A DNA stretch of 64,000 nt from Viridibacillus sp050279675 (GTDB lineage: Bacteria; Bacillota; Bacilli; Bacillales_A; Planococcaceae): assembly GCF_050279675.1 (NCBI RefSeq), contig NZ_JBNNUK010000002.1, positions 266,073-330,072 on the forward strand, read 5' to 3'. Positions 9,571-18,144 of the stretch are shown here, one piece after another. The translations under genes were made by a program, and so were the position numbers. The notes under the pieces are model-generated. The model did no database searches and had not been told where the DNA came from. It was given only the letters and a program-made list of their open reading frames with translations. Each line of letters starts with the position of its first letter. The stretch's first letter is position 1.

Positions 9571-9640
9571 CAAAAAATGCCCTTTAGCGAGAAACCCATC
9601 TAATAATGATGTTTTACTTTTCCTGCTAAAAGGACATTTG
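9571..9640 (-). terminator. Terminator of the small membrane peptide gene
   Basis: On the minus strand AAATGTCCTTTTAGC pairs with GCTAAAGGGCATTT across a loop of about 35 bases, followed by TTTTGTTTTTT. It starts about 33 bases after the stop of the 35-residue peptide. Confidence 0.6.
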
Positions 9641-9672
9641 AATAATCATAATCATTTTCAACTTAACAGCGA

Positions 9673-9780
9673 CTAACGAATCTCCCATAAATCCACAACA
9701 AGATTTAAGAAGAAAATTGTGTGTATAAGTGCAAATACTAATCCTTGTTTATTAAATTTCTTCTTTAAGGTTTGATTCAT
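9673..9780 (-). CDS. 35-residue single-span membrane peptide
   Basis: A short frame encoding MNQTLKKKFNKQGLVFALIH followed by a hydrophobic stretch and ending in DLWEIR. A basic N terminus leads into one membrane span of about 15-18 residues (about 13-30). Three signals support it: AAGAAGGGGG as ribosome binding site, a promoter (TTGCAA, 17 bases, TATAAT at 9806-9834) and a terminator after it. I do not recognise the family. It stands alone between the PLP gene and the divergent cysteine hydrolase. Confidence 0.65.
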   Translation of the reverse strand: MNQTLKKKFNKQGLVFALIHTIFFLNLVVDLWEIR

Positions 9781-9805
9781 AAGTACTTCCCCCTTCTTTT
9801 TCCAT

Positions 9806-9834
9806 ATTATAATCATAAACAACTTATTTTGCAA
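9806..9834 (-). promoter_or_regulatory. Sigma-A promoter of the small membrane peptide
   Basis: TTGCAA and a perfect TATAAT with a 17-base spacer on the minus strand, 26 bases before the ATG at 9780. Confidence 0.65.
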
Positions 9835-9920
9835 AAAATTCAAACTAATAAGTTTTATATGACAATTTCACCTCTCTATGTAATGATATATGTAAAGACA
9901 TATTTGGAGGTCATTATAGT

Positions 9921-10481
9921 ATGAAGAAAGCTTTACTTGTAATCGATTATACGAATGATTTTGTAGCAGATGATGGTGCTTTAACTTGTGGAAAAGCAGG
10001 CCAAGCAATCGAACAAACTATTTCTTCACTAACAGAACAATTTATAAAAGATGGAGAGTTCATCGTTTTTTCTTGTGATCTACATGAAGAAAATGATGAA
10101 TATCATCCAGAGTCTAAATTGTTCCCTCCTCATAATATTCGAGATACTGAAGGAAGAGAACTCTTTGGTTCATTACAAAAAATTTTCAAAAATCATCTAG
10201 TTCAAAGTAACATTCTATGGATGGATAAAACACGATACAGCTCATTTGCTGGTACAAACTTAGATCAACTTTTAGCTGAAAGAGGCATTCGAGAAATTCA
10301 CTTAGTTGGTGTTTGCACGGACATTTGTGTACTACATACAGCAGTAGATGCATACAACAAAGGATTCAAAACTTATATCTACGAAAATGGGGTTGCAAGC
10401 TTTGACGAAAAAGGTCACAAATGGGCGTTAAACCACTTCAAAAACACACTTGGTGCAGAGGTAATTGCTTTTAAAGCATAA
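9921..10481 (+). CDS. Isochorismatase-family cysteine hydrolase (nicotinamidase-like)
   Basis: A 186-residue alpha/beta hydrolase of the isochorismatase/nicotinamidase superfamily. The catalytic triad is visible as Asp9 (LLVIDYTNDF), Lys103 (WMDKTRYSSF) and Cys136 (GVCTDICVLHTA). The HEENDEYHPES segment resembles the metal-binding region of nicotinamidases, so nicotinamide deamidation in NAD salvage is plausible but not proven. It has a GGAGG ribosome binding site and is followed by glsB on the same strand. Confidence 0.85.
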   Translation: MKKALLVIDYTNDFVADDGALTCGKAGQAIEQTISSLTEQFIKDGEFIVFSCDLHEENDEYHPESKLFPPHNIRDTEGRELFGSLQKIFKNHLVQSNILWMDKTRYSSFAGTNLDQLLAERGIREIHLVGVCTDICVLHTAVDAYNKGFKTYIYENGVASFDEKGHKWALNHFKNTLGAEVIAFKA

Positions 10482-10545
10482 AAAAAGTTTAAAATCACTC
10501 CAATAGGGTAATACGAATAATATACATCTAAAGGGGTGATCATAA

Positions 10546-10797
10546 ATGAGTGTTATTTTATATTTAATCGTAGGTGGATTAATCGGCTGGGTAGCTGGCT
10601 TAATATTAGGTAAAGATATACCCGGAGGAATCATAGGTAATATGGTGGCTGGGATTTTAGGTTCTTGGCTTGGTGGGAAATTGCTCGGTTCATGGGGATG
10701 GGAAGTTCAAGGCTTCTACGTTTTCCCTTCAGTTATCGGTGGCGTGATTTTAGTCTTCGTTGCAAGTTTAATTTTAAGAAGTATGAACAAGAAATGA
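10546..10797 (+). CDS. GlsB/YeaQ/YmgE family stress-response membrane protein
   Basis: An 83-residue, glycine-rich membrane protein with three predicted spans (about 3-20, 27-45, 58-77). The family signature is clear: GGLIGWVAGLILGKD, then GIIGNMVAGILGSWLGG. Members are general-stress or transglycosylase-associated proteins of unknown biochemical role. It is preceded by an AAGGGG ribosome binding site and followed by a strong terminator. Confidence 0.85.
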   Translation: MSVILYLIVGGLIGWVAGLILGKDIPGGIIGNMVAGILGSWLGGKLLGSWGWEVQGFYVFPSVIGGVILVFVASLILRSMNKK

Positions 10798-10804
10798 GCA
10801 CATG

Positions 10805-10850
10805 AAAAGGATAGACGAGGCAAACAATTTTTGCCTTATCTATCCTTTTT
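10805..10850 (+). terminator. Intrinsic terminator after glsB-like gene
   Basis: AAAAGGATAGA...AGGCAAA pairs with TTTGCCT...TCTATCCTTTTT, a long stem followed by T5. Confidence 0.85.
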
Positions 10851-10896
10851 GCGTTTATTTTCTTCTCTAATTACAAATGTTTTTCCAAGGAAATTT

Positions 10897-11457
10897 TTAC
10901 AGATTAAACCTATCTTTAATTATTGCAGCAACTTTTTCAGCACTCATATTTGTATTATTAATTTTTATGTAGTGTTCCTTATTGATTTCACCAGCTACTG
11001 AATTCAACCTATAATTTTCCATTGTTCTTCTTAAATCACTTTCAGATTCCTCTATATTTCTTTTTGTCGGCTTATTTTGTAGTCTGTAAGGGCTTTTGTT
11101 TCGGTCAATTCTTTCTTCTAAATCTGCTTCTAATTCTACGAAGTAAACCATACCACCTTTAGATATGAAAAGCTGACAAATTTCTTGTACGTAATCCCAG
11201 TCAGCTTTAAGGTCAAAAGCCCACACGTAGGTGAAAATTAGACCATATAGATTACTTTTAGATACTTCTTCAAATATTTCCTGTCGAAATAATTTTACTA
11301 ATCTATTTCCTTCTTTAGTTCCGTATTCAAAAAAAGGATTAACCAATTCAATGGTCATATGATTATGAAAAAGTTTTAAATCCGTCACTTTTTCTAATTC
11401 ATACCCTACTGTCATTTTGCCAACTGCTTGTGGTCCAAATATCAGAACAAATTTCAT
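10897..11457 (-). CDS. P-loop ATPase/kinase-like protein (AAA family, unknown substrate)
   Basis: A 186-residue nucleoside-kinase-like protein. The Walker A motif is GPQAVGKMTV (residues 8-17), with Met where Ser or Thr is usual before the next Thr; this variant recurs in a Firmicute family annotated as AAA ATPase or shikimate-kinase-like. LFHNHMTIELV follows. A lid-like region rich in Arg (NKPTKRNIEESESDLRRTMENYR) lies near 130-150. Monocistronic; substrate unknown. Confidence 0.65.
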   Translation of the reverse strand: MKFVLIFGPQAVGKMTVGYELEKVTDLKLFHNHMTIELVNPFFEYGTKEGNRLVKLFRQEIFEEVSKSNLYGLIFTYVWAFDLKADWDYVQEICQLFISKGGMVYFVELEADLEERIDRNKSPYRLQNKPTKRNIEESESDLRRTMENYRLNSVAGEINKEHYIKINNTNMSAEKVAAIIKDRFNL

Positions 11458-11669
11458 AATTCACCTTCCCTATTTAATAGTGTGGTAAAATCCAACTCCT
11501 TGCTATTTCTCATTATTTATAATGTAACTTACCAAGCAATCCTATCTACAATCTTTATACATTCAACATTCACCTAAAAAAACCTTTTAATATAATAATC
11601 AATCTCAACTTTCCAAATTACCTGTGTTAAGTAAAATTAATCTCAACTAACTTACTCATACCATTTATA

Positions 11670-11707
11670 CCAAAAGAGCACACCACTTTGGAAATAAAGG
11701 TGTGCTC
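11670..11707 (-). terminator. Terminator after the lytic transglycosylase gene
   Basis: GAGCACACC and GGTGTGCTC form a perfect 9-base stem with a 14-base loop, followed by TTTT on the minus strand. The rest of the gap 11458-11669 shows nothing I can identify. Confidence 0.8.
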
Positions 11708-11746
11708 AAATTAGTTTATGTTTATAGAAAGCTAATAATACTAGCT

Positions 11747-12442
11747 CTATTTTTTTGAAGCCTCTAAAGCTATTTTACTATTAAAAACAAGCTCTTTTTT
11801 ATGTTTATCATAAAGTTTGTAATAGTAGAGTACATTCTCTACATATTCTTCATCATGATTATAATGATAGACAGCTTTTTTAATCTTACCATTTGCTGCG
11901 CCGCTAGCTGCTAAATAATTGGCAGCACTGTAAATCGCATCTTCAATATTATATGGATCTGCTAGTCCGTCCCCATTTGCATCTACTCCATAACCACCGT
12001 AACTTTTAATAGTTTTAGGATCAGTCAATTCCTTCTTATTAATATTGCCTTTACCAAGGTCTTTACAGGAAGGATGATTCCAGCCAACAAAAGTACATGG
12101 CATAAATTGCATATGCCCTACCGCTCCTACAGGTGATTCTAGCGTTTTCATAGTTGAAAACCGTGTTTCAATGCGATGATGTGCTGCAAGTAACGTCCAT
12201 GGAATATTGTATTTCTTTGCTGCCTTCTGATAAATCGGAATATATTTATTCGGAATTTCAATATCAAATGCTGGAATATCTTTCATATCTTCAGCACCAA
12301 GTTTTTTAATAATCGGTAACTCTCTTAACTGCTGCCACATGATGATTGTCGTTGTATAAAGCGCAATCGATACCGGGATTAGTAAAATGATCAGCCAGAG
12401 CTTCAATTTCATATGTAATTGTTGCTTCTTTTTATTTACCAT
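11747..12442 (-). CDS. Membrane-anchored lytic transglycosylase (SLT/GH23-like)
   Basis: Cleaves the glycan strand of peptidoglycan. One N-terminal membrane anchor (about 12-32) is followed by an extracytoplasmic domain: YNIPWTLLAAHHRIETRFS, where Glu is the likely catalytic acid, then SPVGAVGHMQFMP and YSAANYLAASGA. A Ca-binding-loop-like DANGDGLADPYNIED lies between. At 231 residues it is a compact family member. Its role could be wall turnover or secretion-apparatus passage; the neighbours do not decide. Confidence 0.85.
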   Translation of the reverse strand: MVNKKKQQLHMKLKLWLIILLIPVSIALYTTTIIMWQQLRELPIIKKLGAEDMKDIPAFDIEIPNKYIPIYQKAAKKYNIPWTLLAAHHRIETRFSTMKTLESPVGAVGHMQFMPCTFVGWNHPSCKDLGKGNINKKELTDPKTIKSYGGYGVDANGDGLADPYNIEDAIYSAANYLAASGAANGKIKKAVYHYNHDEEYVENVLYYYKLYDKHKKELVFNSKIALEASKK

Positions 12443-12484
12443 TTTCTAAACACCTATCATTACATTATTACGGAATATTATCGA

Positions 12485-13924
12485 CTATTGGATTGGTTTC
12501 TTTTTAGCAATAAAGAACGCTAAAACAAATGCGACAATCGCAAATGCAAAAGAACCTGAATATACGACACGAATACCATTAGCTATTATATCGACCAGTT
12601 GGCCAATTTCTTCACTAGAAAATATATTTGTATCGAAATGACCATTTAAATTGATGTCACCTTTACCAAAGCTAGCAAGTTTTTCGCTTGTTGCTATATT
12701 AAACAACATACCAAAAATTGCTGCCCCAACTGATTGACTAAATGTATTAATAAAGGAATTCAAGCCAATAGATGTACCAAGTTGGTCTCTTTCAGCCGAA
12801 GTTTGTACAGCAATGATTAACATTGGTGCTATTAAACCCATACCAACACCTAATAACCCAGTTCCAACATAGACAAGTATCTCATTTGAGTCAGCAGATA
12901 AAGTGGTTAAGATAAATGTAGCGATTACTAACAACCCTGTACCGATTTGAATAATCGTCTTAGAAGTTAGGCGCCCAATTAAATTACTCCCTAAAATTGC
13001 CCCTACTGTCCACATAACAGATAATGGTGTCAACATTAAACCAGCTTGCGTAGCATTCTTTCCAAAGACCGACTGTGCAAAAATAGGCAAGTATGCCGAA
13101 ATACTGATGACAATCGCCATTACAAATAGAGTTAAACCATTTACTATATTTAAGCGACGATTTCTGAATAAAGAAAGTGGTACAATTGGTTCTTCTGCCT
13201 TTAGCTCTACTCGAACAAATATGATTAGTGCAATAGCTGCTACTGCATATAAAACAATCGATTTTGTACCGAACCAAGTTTGGGTATTACTTCCTTCAAT
13301 AATCGTATAAAGTAATGCAACCATACCAATTGAGAAAAATAGCGCTCCAGCATAATCGATTTTACGTTTCGCTGTTTGTACTTCTTCCTCATAATATTTT
13401 GCAATCATGAAAATAGATCCTAAACCAAACGGTATGTTCAACAAGAAAATATAATGCCAAGTTAATTGGTCAACAATAAAGCCACCAACAAGTGGTCCTA
13501 TTACACCCGATACACCCCAGACCATACTAATCCAACCTTGTCCTTTTGCACGTTTTTTCTCAGTATCAAATAGTTCTCCGACAATCGTTAATGTAATCGG
13601 TAAAATCGAACCTGCACCAATCCCTTGAATTGCACGGAATACGATTAACTGCTCCATCGACTGTGCTAGTCCACATAAGAATGAGCCTAATAAGAAAATA
13701 GATATCCCGATGATGATCATCTTTTTTCGACCAAATAAGTCAGCTAATTTTCCGAAAATAATCGTCGCAATAGCCGATGTTAGTAAATAAGATGAATAAA
13801 TCCAGCTAATTAACTCCACACCTGACAAATCAGTAGTAATGCTTGGAATTGCTGTTGCCACAATCGTACCTTCAATTGCCGCGAGTGCCGTTGCAAGTAA
13901 TACGGCGATAAATACTTTATTCAT
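12485..13924 (-). CDS. MFS exporter, DHA2 (EmrB/QacA) family
   Basis: Drug:H+ antiporter of the 14-span DHA2 type, 479 residues. Motif A is visible as GKLADLFGRKKMI, and the N-terminal motif TIVATAIPSITTDL is typical of EmrB/QacA proteins. I start at the ATG at 13924 because GAGG lies six bases upstream; the in-frame TTG at 13936 is part of that ribosome binding site region. Substrate unknown, no linked regulator. Confidence 0.88.
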   Translation of the reverse strand: MNKVFIAVLLATALAAIEGTIVATAIPSITTDLSGVELISWIYSSYLLTSAIATIIFGKLADLFGRKKMIIIGISIFLLGSFLCGLAQSMEQLIVFRAIQGIGAGSILPITLTIVGELFDTEKKRAKGQGWISMVWGVSGVIGPLVGGFIVDQLTWHYIFLLNIPFGLGSIFMIAKYYEEEVQTAKRKIDYAGALFFSIGMVALLYTIIEGSNTQTWFGTKSIVLYAVAAIALIIFVRVELKAEEPIVPLSLFRNRRLNIVNGLTLFVMAIVISISAYLPIFAQSVFGKNATQAGLMLTPLSVMWTVGAILGSNLIGRLTSKTIIQIGTGLLVIATFILTTLSADSNEILVYVGTGLLGVGMGLIAPMLIIAVQTSAERDQLGTSIGLNSFINTFSQSVGAAIFGMLFNIATSEKLASFGKGDINLNGHFDTNIFSSEEIGQLVDIIANGIRVVYSGSFAFAIVAFVLAFFIAKKKPIQ

Positions 13925-14131
13925 AAAAAACCTCAATTCTAAAAATGTTATACAGTCATTCTAAACAAAATATTATAACACGAAAATTAAGAATTACCTA
14001 TATGAGTAATTTTTAGCTAGTTTCTAACAAAGAGTTTTGATACTATAAAAAAATGGGTATTAGTAGAAATGGACATAACAACCATTTTAGCTCCCAATTT
14101 GTTTACCCAATTATTTAGGAGGTACATATAC

Positions 14132-14506
14132 ATGTGGGAAGATTTTAAAAAGTTCGCCTTAAAAGGCAACGTAATAGATTTAGCCGTAGGGGTTGTAATC
14201 GGGGGAGCATTCGGTAAAATAGTAACTTCGTTAGTAAATGATATTATTACTCCGATCGTCTCTTTATTACTTGGCACTGTGACATTCACTGACCTACATT
14301 ACAAAGACATAAAGTACGGTAACTTTATACAAAGTGCACTTGATTTCTTCATCATCGCTTTCTCAATTTTCATGTTTATCCGAATCATTTCTAAATTGAG
14401 CCTCAAGAAGAAAAAAGAAGAAGTTGTTGTTGAAGCACCGCCAGCACCTACTACTGAAGAATTATTAAAAGACATTCGTGATTTATTAAAAGAAAAACAA
14501 GCATAA
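14132..14506 (+). CDS. mscL: Large-conductance mechanosensitive channel
   Basis: Pressure-release channel protecting cells from hypo-osmotic shock. The 124-residue sequence has the canonical N terminus (MWEDFKKFALKGNVIDLAVG), pore-lining TM1 with GVVIGGAFGKIVTSLV, a short periplasmic loop, TM2 and a charged C-terminal helix ending TEELLKDIRDLLKEKQA. An AGGAGG ribosome binding site precedes the ATG at 14132, so the longer frame from 14069 is not used. Confidence 0.95.
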   Translation: MWEDFKKFALKGNVIDLAVGVVIGGAFGKIVTSLVNDIITPIVSLLLGTVTFTDLHYKDIKYGNFIQSALDFFIIAFSIFMFIRIISKLSLKKKKEEVVVEAPPAPTTEELLKDIRDLLKEKQA

Positions 14507-14510
14507 TCTA

Positions 14511-14549
14511 AAAAAACGAGCGACTCTATACGAATCGCTCGTTTTTTTA
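14511..14549. terminator. Bidirectional terminator between mscL and the SCO gene
   Basis: AAAAAACGAGCGA ... TCGCTCGTTTTTTT gives a 7-base GC stem flanked by A and T runs on both sides; it serves the two convergent genes. Confidence 0.85.
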
Positions 14550-15143
14550 TTTACCATCTTCGATTAATGTTTCCATATCGACAGCAATTGTATCAAAAGG
14601 TACATCTTGATAACCACTATAAGTTTTTACAATAACACCATTTTGGTCAACAAGGAAGAAAGTTGATTGATGCGTAACTTGATCTGTGTTATCAGTTTTT
14701 TTGACAAATGCTTTAAATGATTCAGATGCAAAGCTTTCAATTTCTTTTTGCGAATACCCTGTTAATAAATTCCATTTTGAATCATCAGGTACTGGATAGT
14801 TCTTTAAATGGTCTTTTAATACTTTTGGTGAATCCGATTCAGGATCAACACTAAATCCAACTATATTGTAGTCTTCTATCCCTTTGTCTTGGAAAGATTT
14901 TTGAATATCTATCATATTCATAGTCATTGGCGGGCATACAGTAGTACATTTCGTAAAGATGAACATGCCTAACCAAGGTTTACCTTTTAAAGAATCTAAC
15001 GATACTTTTTCATTATGCTGATTAGTATATTCAAAAGGTTTAATTTCGTAATTTACGTCCGCTTTAAATTTCCCGTTGCCACATGCAGATAATACTAATG
15101 CAACAATAAATAATAATGGCAAAGTCAAATATCTTTTTTTCAT
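14547..15143 (-). CDS. SCO1/SenC family lipoprotein (copper delivery to cytochrome oxidase)
   Basis: Thioredoxin-fold protein thought to deliver copper to the CuA site of cytochrome c oxidase. The lipobox LVLSACGN places the lipidated Cys at residue 21. The CxxxC copper motif is FTKCTTVCPPM, and the distal His is in THQSTFFLVD. It is 198 residues, as in B. subtilis YpmQ. Monocistronic. Confidence 0.92.
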   Translation of the reverse strand: MKKRYLTLPLLFIVALVLSACGNGKFKADVNYEIKPFEYTNQHNEKVSLDSLKGKPWLGMFIFTKCTTVCPPMTMNMIDIQKSFQDKGIEDYNIVGFSVDPESDSPKVLKDHLKNYPVPDDSKWNLLTGYSQKEIESFASESFKAFVKKTDNTDQVTHQSTFFLVDQNGVIVKTYSGYQDVPFDTIAVDMETLIEDGK

Positions 15144-15237
15144 GGTTGATTCACTCCTTCATACAAACAATCTTAACGAATTGTATACAATAACACAAGA
15201 AGGCTGTACTATTCGTTTAAGACAAATTTGTGAAGGA

Positions 15238-15363
15238 TTATGCTTTTAAAGAGACTAGCACATCATGAATCAATTCCAGTTTAGACTCCACACGGTGCAG
15301 CAAGTAAAATGATACAACAATAGGAAAGCCTATTTCCTGTATAAACGTCAGCCATTGCTCCAT
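15238..15363 (-). CDS. YvrJ family small membrane protein
   Basis: A 41-residue peptide beginning MEQWLTFIQEIGFPIVVSF and continuing YLLHRVESKLE. GFPIVVSFYLLHRVE is the hallmark of the YvrJ family: one membrane span, then an amphipathic helix. It has GGGGGGAATGAG upstream and starts at 15363. It is downstream of the DUF1659 and DUF2922 genes, the usual family association, with a terminator-like hairpin between. Function unknown. Confidence 0.8.
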   Translation of the reverse strand: MEQWLTFIQEIGFPIVVSFYLLHRVESKLELIHDVLVSLKA

Positions 15364-15379
15364 CTCATTCCCCCCTTTG

Positions 15380-15425
15380 CAAAAAGAAAAGATTGCCCCA
15401 TCAGCCTTGATGGCGAACGAGACAA
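15380..15425 (-). terminator. Imperfect terminator between DUF2922 and YvrJ genes
   Basis: GATTGTC...CCATCA pairs with TGATGG...CAATC around AGGC, followed by TTTTCTTTTT on the minus strand. It sits ten bases after the DUF2922 stop and may let part of the transcripts into the YvrJ gene. Confidence 0.6.
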
Positions 15426-15435
15426 TCTACTATGT

Positions 15436-15657
15436 TTATGCTTGTACTAGATACTCCCTCACTTGGCGATCTACTATTTGTGCGCCTTTAATGGTTGTTA
15501 AAGGTTCGCCGTGCACTAAAAATACTCCACTGTCGATTATAGCTACCATAGCATCACTAATTTCCTGCTCGGTCAGTGAATCCTTTGGTGCATCGACGTT
15601 AAGTGTATAATTTTTGTCACCTGCATTTTTAAATTGCAACTGTAATACTTTTGTCAT
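15436..15657 (-). CDS. DUF2922 family protein
   Basis: A 73-residue small protein with the DUF2922 pattern: LQLQFKNAGDKNYTLNVDAP, then LTEQEISDAMVAIIDSGVF and the ending VDRQVREYLVQA. Function unknown. It lies 23 bases after the DUF1659 gene and before YvrJ; this three-gene order recurs in Bacilli, so the products probably act together. Confidence 0.85.
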   Translation of the reverse strand: MTKVLQLQFKNAGDKNYTLNVDAPKDSLTEQEISDAMVAIIDSGVFLVHGEPLTTIKGAQIVDRQVREYLVQA

Positions 15658-15680
15658 TATTAATCCCTCCCTTTCTTAAA

Positions 15681-15911
15681 TTAGTTACTCAGTATTTCTT
15701 GTAATTCATTCAACTCAATTTTACTCATAGTATTACTTGTTAAACCTGCAATTACATTTGATACTGATTCTAGCGCTTCTGCTTGTACACCTTTTTTAAT
15801 ATTGTTGTACGTTTTCTTCTTTTCTACTGGTTCTCCTTTGTCATTTGTACCCACTACGAATGATAAGCGTAGTGTTGCATTACTAAAATTAATAGTTGCT
15901 ATGTTGTTCAC
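15681..15911 (-). CDS. DUF1659 family protein
   Basis: A 76-residue small protein; LRLSFVVGTNDKGEPVEKKK and NNIKKGVQAEALESVSNVI match DUF1659. Function unknown. The GTG at 15911 abuts the GGGGG ribosome binding site, so the true start is uncertain; an ATA at 15902 would have eight-base spacing. First gene of the DUF1659-DUF2922-YvrJ unit. Confidence 0.82.
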   Translation of the reverse strand: MNNIATINFSNATLRLSFVVGTNDKGEPVEKKKTYNNIKKGVQAEALESVSNVIAGLTSNTMSKIELNELQEILSN

Positions 15912-16009
15912 CCCCTTTCACTAATTAAATAGAATTTTTTTAAAGAAAAGGAGACAACAGGTGAATTTTTTACAACTTCCTTTTATAATGGTATAAGAGT
16001 ATAGAAGAG

Positions 16010-16447
16010 GTGAGAGGTTTGTTAACTGGCTGGTTTCTGTGGTTTATATTAATTTGGGTTGTTTTATTCATAGGCTTGATGGCAATTGGCGGATTCTTTA
16101 TGTTCCGTAAGTTCTTAAAAAGGATGCCTAAAGAAGATGGTAAATCTGCTATGGATTGGGAAGAACATTATGTTGGTGAGACAATCCATTTATGGGGTGA
16201 CGACTCTAAAGCTTTATTAACAGAGCTTGTAAGTCCTGTTCCTGATTTATTTAGGCCTGTTGCAAAGCAAAAAATAGCAGGCAAAATTGGAGAGTTGGCA
16301 TTAGAGGAAAAAGCGTCATCTATTTCATTTGATTTAATTATTAGAGGATATATCATCGCCTCCCCTAAACGAGATCATAAATTTTTACGAAAAAAATTAT
16401 CTCAAATGAAAATCGATACAACACCTTACGAACATCTTCTTGATTAA
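16010..16447 (+). CDS. YneK-like DUF2621 membrane protein
   Basis: A 145-residue protein with one N-terminal membrane span (about 6-32) followed by a soluble domain with MDWEEHYVGETIHLWG, as in B. subtilis YneK. Function unknown. It is convergent with ccdC, preserving the ccdA-yneI-ccdC-yneK neighbourhood known from B. subtilis. The GTG at 16010 lacks a spaced ribosome binding site; TTG at 16019 is six bases from GAGGTG and is an equally good start. Confidence 0.8.
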   Translation: MRGLLTGWFLWFILIWVVLFIGLMAIGGFFMFRKFLKRMPKEDGKSAMDWEEHYVGETIHLWGDDSKALLTELVSPVPDLFRPVAKQKIAGKIGELALEEKASSISFDLIIRGYIIASPKRDHKFLRKKLSQMKIDTTPYEHLLD

Positions 16448-16456
16448 GTAGTAAGC

Positions 16457-16499
16457 AAAAAGGTTCTTCTCCATTTCACATAGAGAAGAACCTTTTTTA
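16457..16499. terminator. Bidirectional terminator between yneK-like and ccdC genes
   Basis: AAAAAGGTTCTTCTC pairs perfectly with GAGAAGAACCTTTTTT around an 11-base loop; it serves both convergent genes. Confidence 0.88.
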
Positions 16500-16988
16500 T
16501 TTTGCATTTAATTGTTTTTCAAGCTTTTTATAACGAACTAACATCGCAATTCGCCATGGAACTATCATTGAAAATGCCAAAATCCAGAACATGCCGCCAA
16601 GTTCACCTAAATGGAATGCACCACTAAGATAAATTTTTGCTACTGTACGGATAATCAATAAACCAGCCAACATAAAGAAAAATGCTCTAGATGGCTTTAG
16701 ATAGATGTCATCTTCAACAATATGAAATTTCGATGTCGCGGTTAATACAGTTGAAAAGATAATTCCCACTATAATTGCTTCTAACACTTGTGGCCAAGGT
16801 ACTCTGAAATATTCAGAGCAAAACATTAACGCCCCAGTAGACATCGCTATCGGTGGGATAATGATTTTCTTAGCACTAGCAGGTTTTTTAGCCGATTTAG
16901 CTCTCACTGTCATCGCCATAATTCCCATAAAGACAACAGCGACAGTTGAGCCTATGACCATATATTGAGAAGGAATTGAACTCAACAT
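16497..16988 (-). CDS. ccdC: CcdC family membrane protein (cytochrome c biogenesis locus)
   Basis: A 163-residue membrane protein with about five spans, matching CcdC/YneJ. It is linked to the CcdA thiol-disulfide carrier used in cytochrome c maturation and spore synthesis, but its own role is unresolved. I start at the ATG at 16988 (MLSSIPSQYM), preceded by GGAGAGG. It follows the CheY-like gene by 22 bases in the ccdA-yneI-ccdC order of B. subtilis. Confidence 0.85.
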   Translation of the reverse strand: MLSSIPSQYMVIGSTVAVVFMGIMAMTVRAKSAKKPASAKKIIIPPIAMSTGALMFCSEYFRVPWPQVLEAIIVGIIFSTVLTATSKFHIVEDDIYLKPSRAFFFMLAGLLIIRTVAKIYLSGAFHLGELGGMFWILAFSMIVPWRIAMLVRYKKLEKQLNAK

Positions 16989-17010
16989 AATAGACCCTCT
17001 CCTCACATTA

Positions 17011-17373
17011 CTAATATTCCACTACTTTTACAATCGTAGACATTAAGCGTTGCTGATCAAAAGGTTTCGTAATAAAATCCTTAGCACCTAGCGAGAGCGC
17101 CTGTAAAATCATCTTCTGCTGTCCCAATGCACTGATGATAATAATTTTTGCATCAGGAAATTCTTCGATGATCACTTTCGTTGCATCTAAACCTGACATA
17201 ACCGGCATTGTTACATCCATCGTTACAACATCTGGTAATAATTCACGATACTTTTCAATTGCTTCCATGCCATTGTTAGCTTCACCGACGACTTCATAAC
17301 TAGAGTCCGCTAACATCATTTTTATCGCATGACGCATAAACATCGTGTCATCTACTACTAATACCTTTGTCAA
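17011..17373 (-). CDS. CheY-like single-domain response regulator (YneI/CcdB type)
   Basis: A 120-residue receiver domain with no output domain. Acidic pair Asp8-Asp9, phosphorylation site Asp53 in PDVVTMDVTMPVMSG, switch Ser in IIIISALGQQ and Lys in FITKPFD are all present. Its position between ccdA and ccdC identifies it as the YneI (CcdB) equivalent. The cognate kinase is unknown and not in this window. Confidence 0.87.
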   Translation of the reverse strand: MTKVLVVDDTMFMRHAIKMMLADSSYEVVGEANNGMEAIEKYRELLPDVVTMDVTMPVMSGLDATKVIIEEFPDAKIIIISALGQQKMILQALSLGAKDFITKPFDQQRLMSTIVKVVEY

Positions 17374-17433
17374 AAACTCAACCCCTAATTTGAAACTAAA
17401 AATACTATACTACTAATAAGTGTAGTAAGCCAA

Positions 17434-18144
17434 TTAAAAACCGATAAAATCACCGAAAATAGGTTGTAATAGTCGAATAATAAGTGTCATTCCATCAAAG
17501 TACAACAATACCCCAACAATTATCATCACGTAACCACCGACTTTAACGATTTTCTGACTATGATTACGAATCCAACTTAATCTTGTCATAAAGAAAGATA
17601 AAAGGAAAAACGGAATAGAGAAACCAAGACTATATGTTAGTAAATACCAAATACCTGACCCTGGATTTGTACCCGCTAATGACAGAATACCACCTAATAT
17701 TGGTCCAGTACAAGGCGTCCACCCAGCAGCAAACGCTAAACCAATTAAGAAAGAACCAAGATAACCAGCTGGTCTATTTTTAAATTGGAATTTGCGATCT
17801 TTCATTAAAAAGTCCGGTGTGAAAACGCCAATGATCATTAATCCAAAAATAACAATTAATATCCCGCCAACTTGACGAATCAAATCATTATATTGGAAGA
17901 AGAACCCTGAAAGATAAGACGTAGTTAGTCCTAGAATAAGGAAGATCATAGTAAATCCTAGTAAGAAAAACAATGTGTGCAAAATAGCCGTTTTTTGGAG
18001 CATTCCTTTGTCATTCTTTAACTTATCAAATGACACGCCTGTTATGTAAGATAGAAATGCTGGATAAAGCGGCAACGTACATGGTGAGATAAAACTAAGA
18101 ATACCTGCACCAAATGCTAAAAAATAGTTAAAATCAGTATTCAT
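17434..18144 (-). CDS. ccdA: Cytochrome c biogenesis protein CcdA
   Basis: Six-span membrane protein that carries reducing equivalents from cytoplasmic thioredoxin to extracytoplasmic thiol-disulfide proteins. The 236-residue protein shows the two Cys motifs FISPCTLPLYPAFLSYITG and AAGWTPCTGPILGGIL in spans 1 and 4. First gene of the ccdA-yneI-ccdC unit. Downstream of its minus-strand start lies the 18.3-18.9 kb repeat array. Confidence 0.93.
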   Translation of the reverse strand: MNTDFNYFLAFGAGILSFISPCTLPLYPAFLSYITGVSFDKLKNDKGMLQKTAILHTLFFLLGFTMIFLILGLTTSYLSGFFFQYNDLIRQVGGILIVIFGLMIIGVFTPDFLMKDRKFQFKNRPAGYLGSFLIGLAFAAGWTPCTGPILGGILSLAGTNPGSGIWYLLTYSLGFSIPFFLLSFFMTRLSWIRNHSQKIVKVGGYVMIIVGVLLYFDGMTLIIRLLQPIFGDFIGF

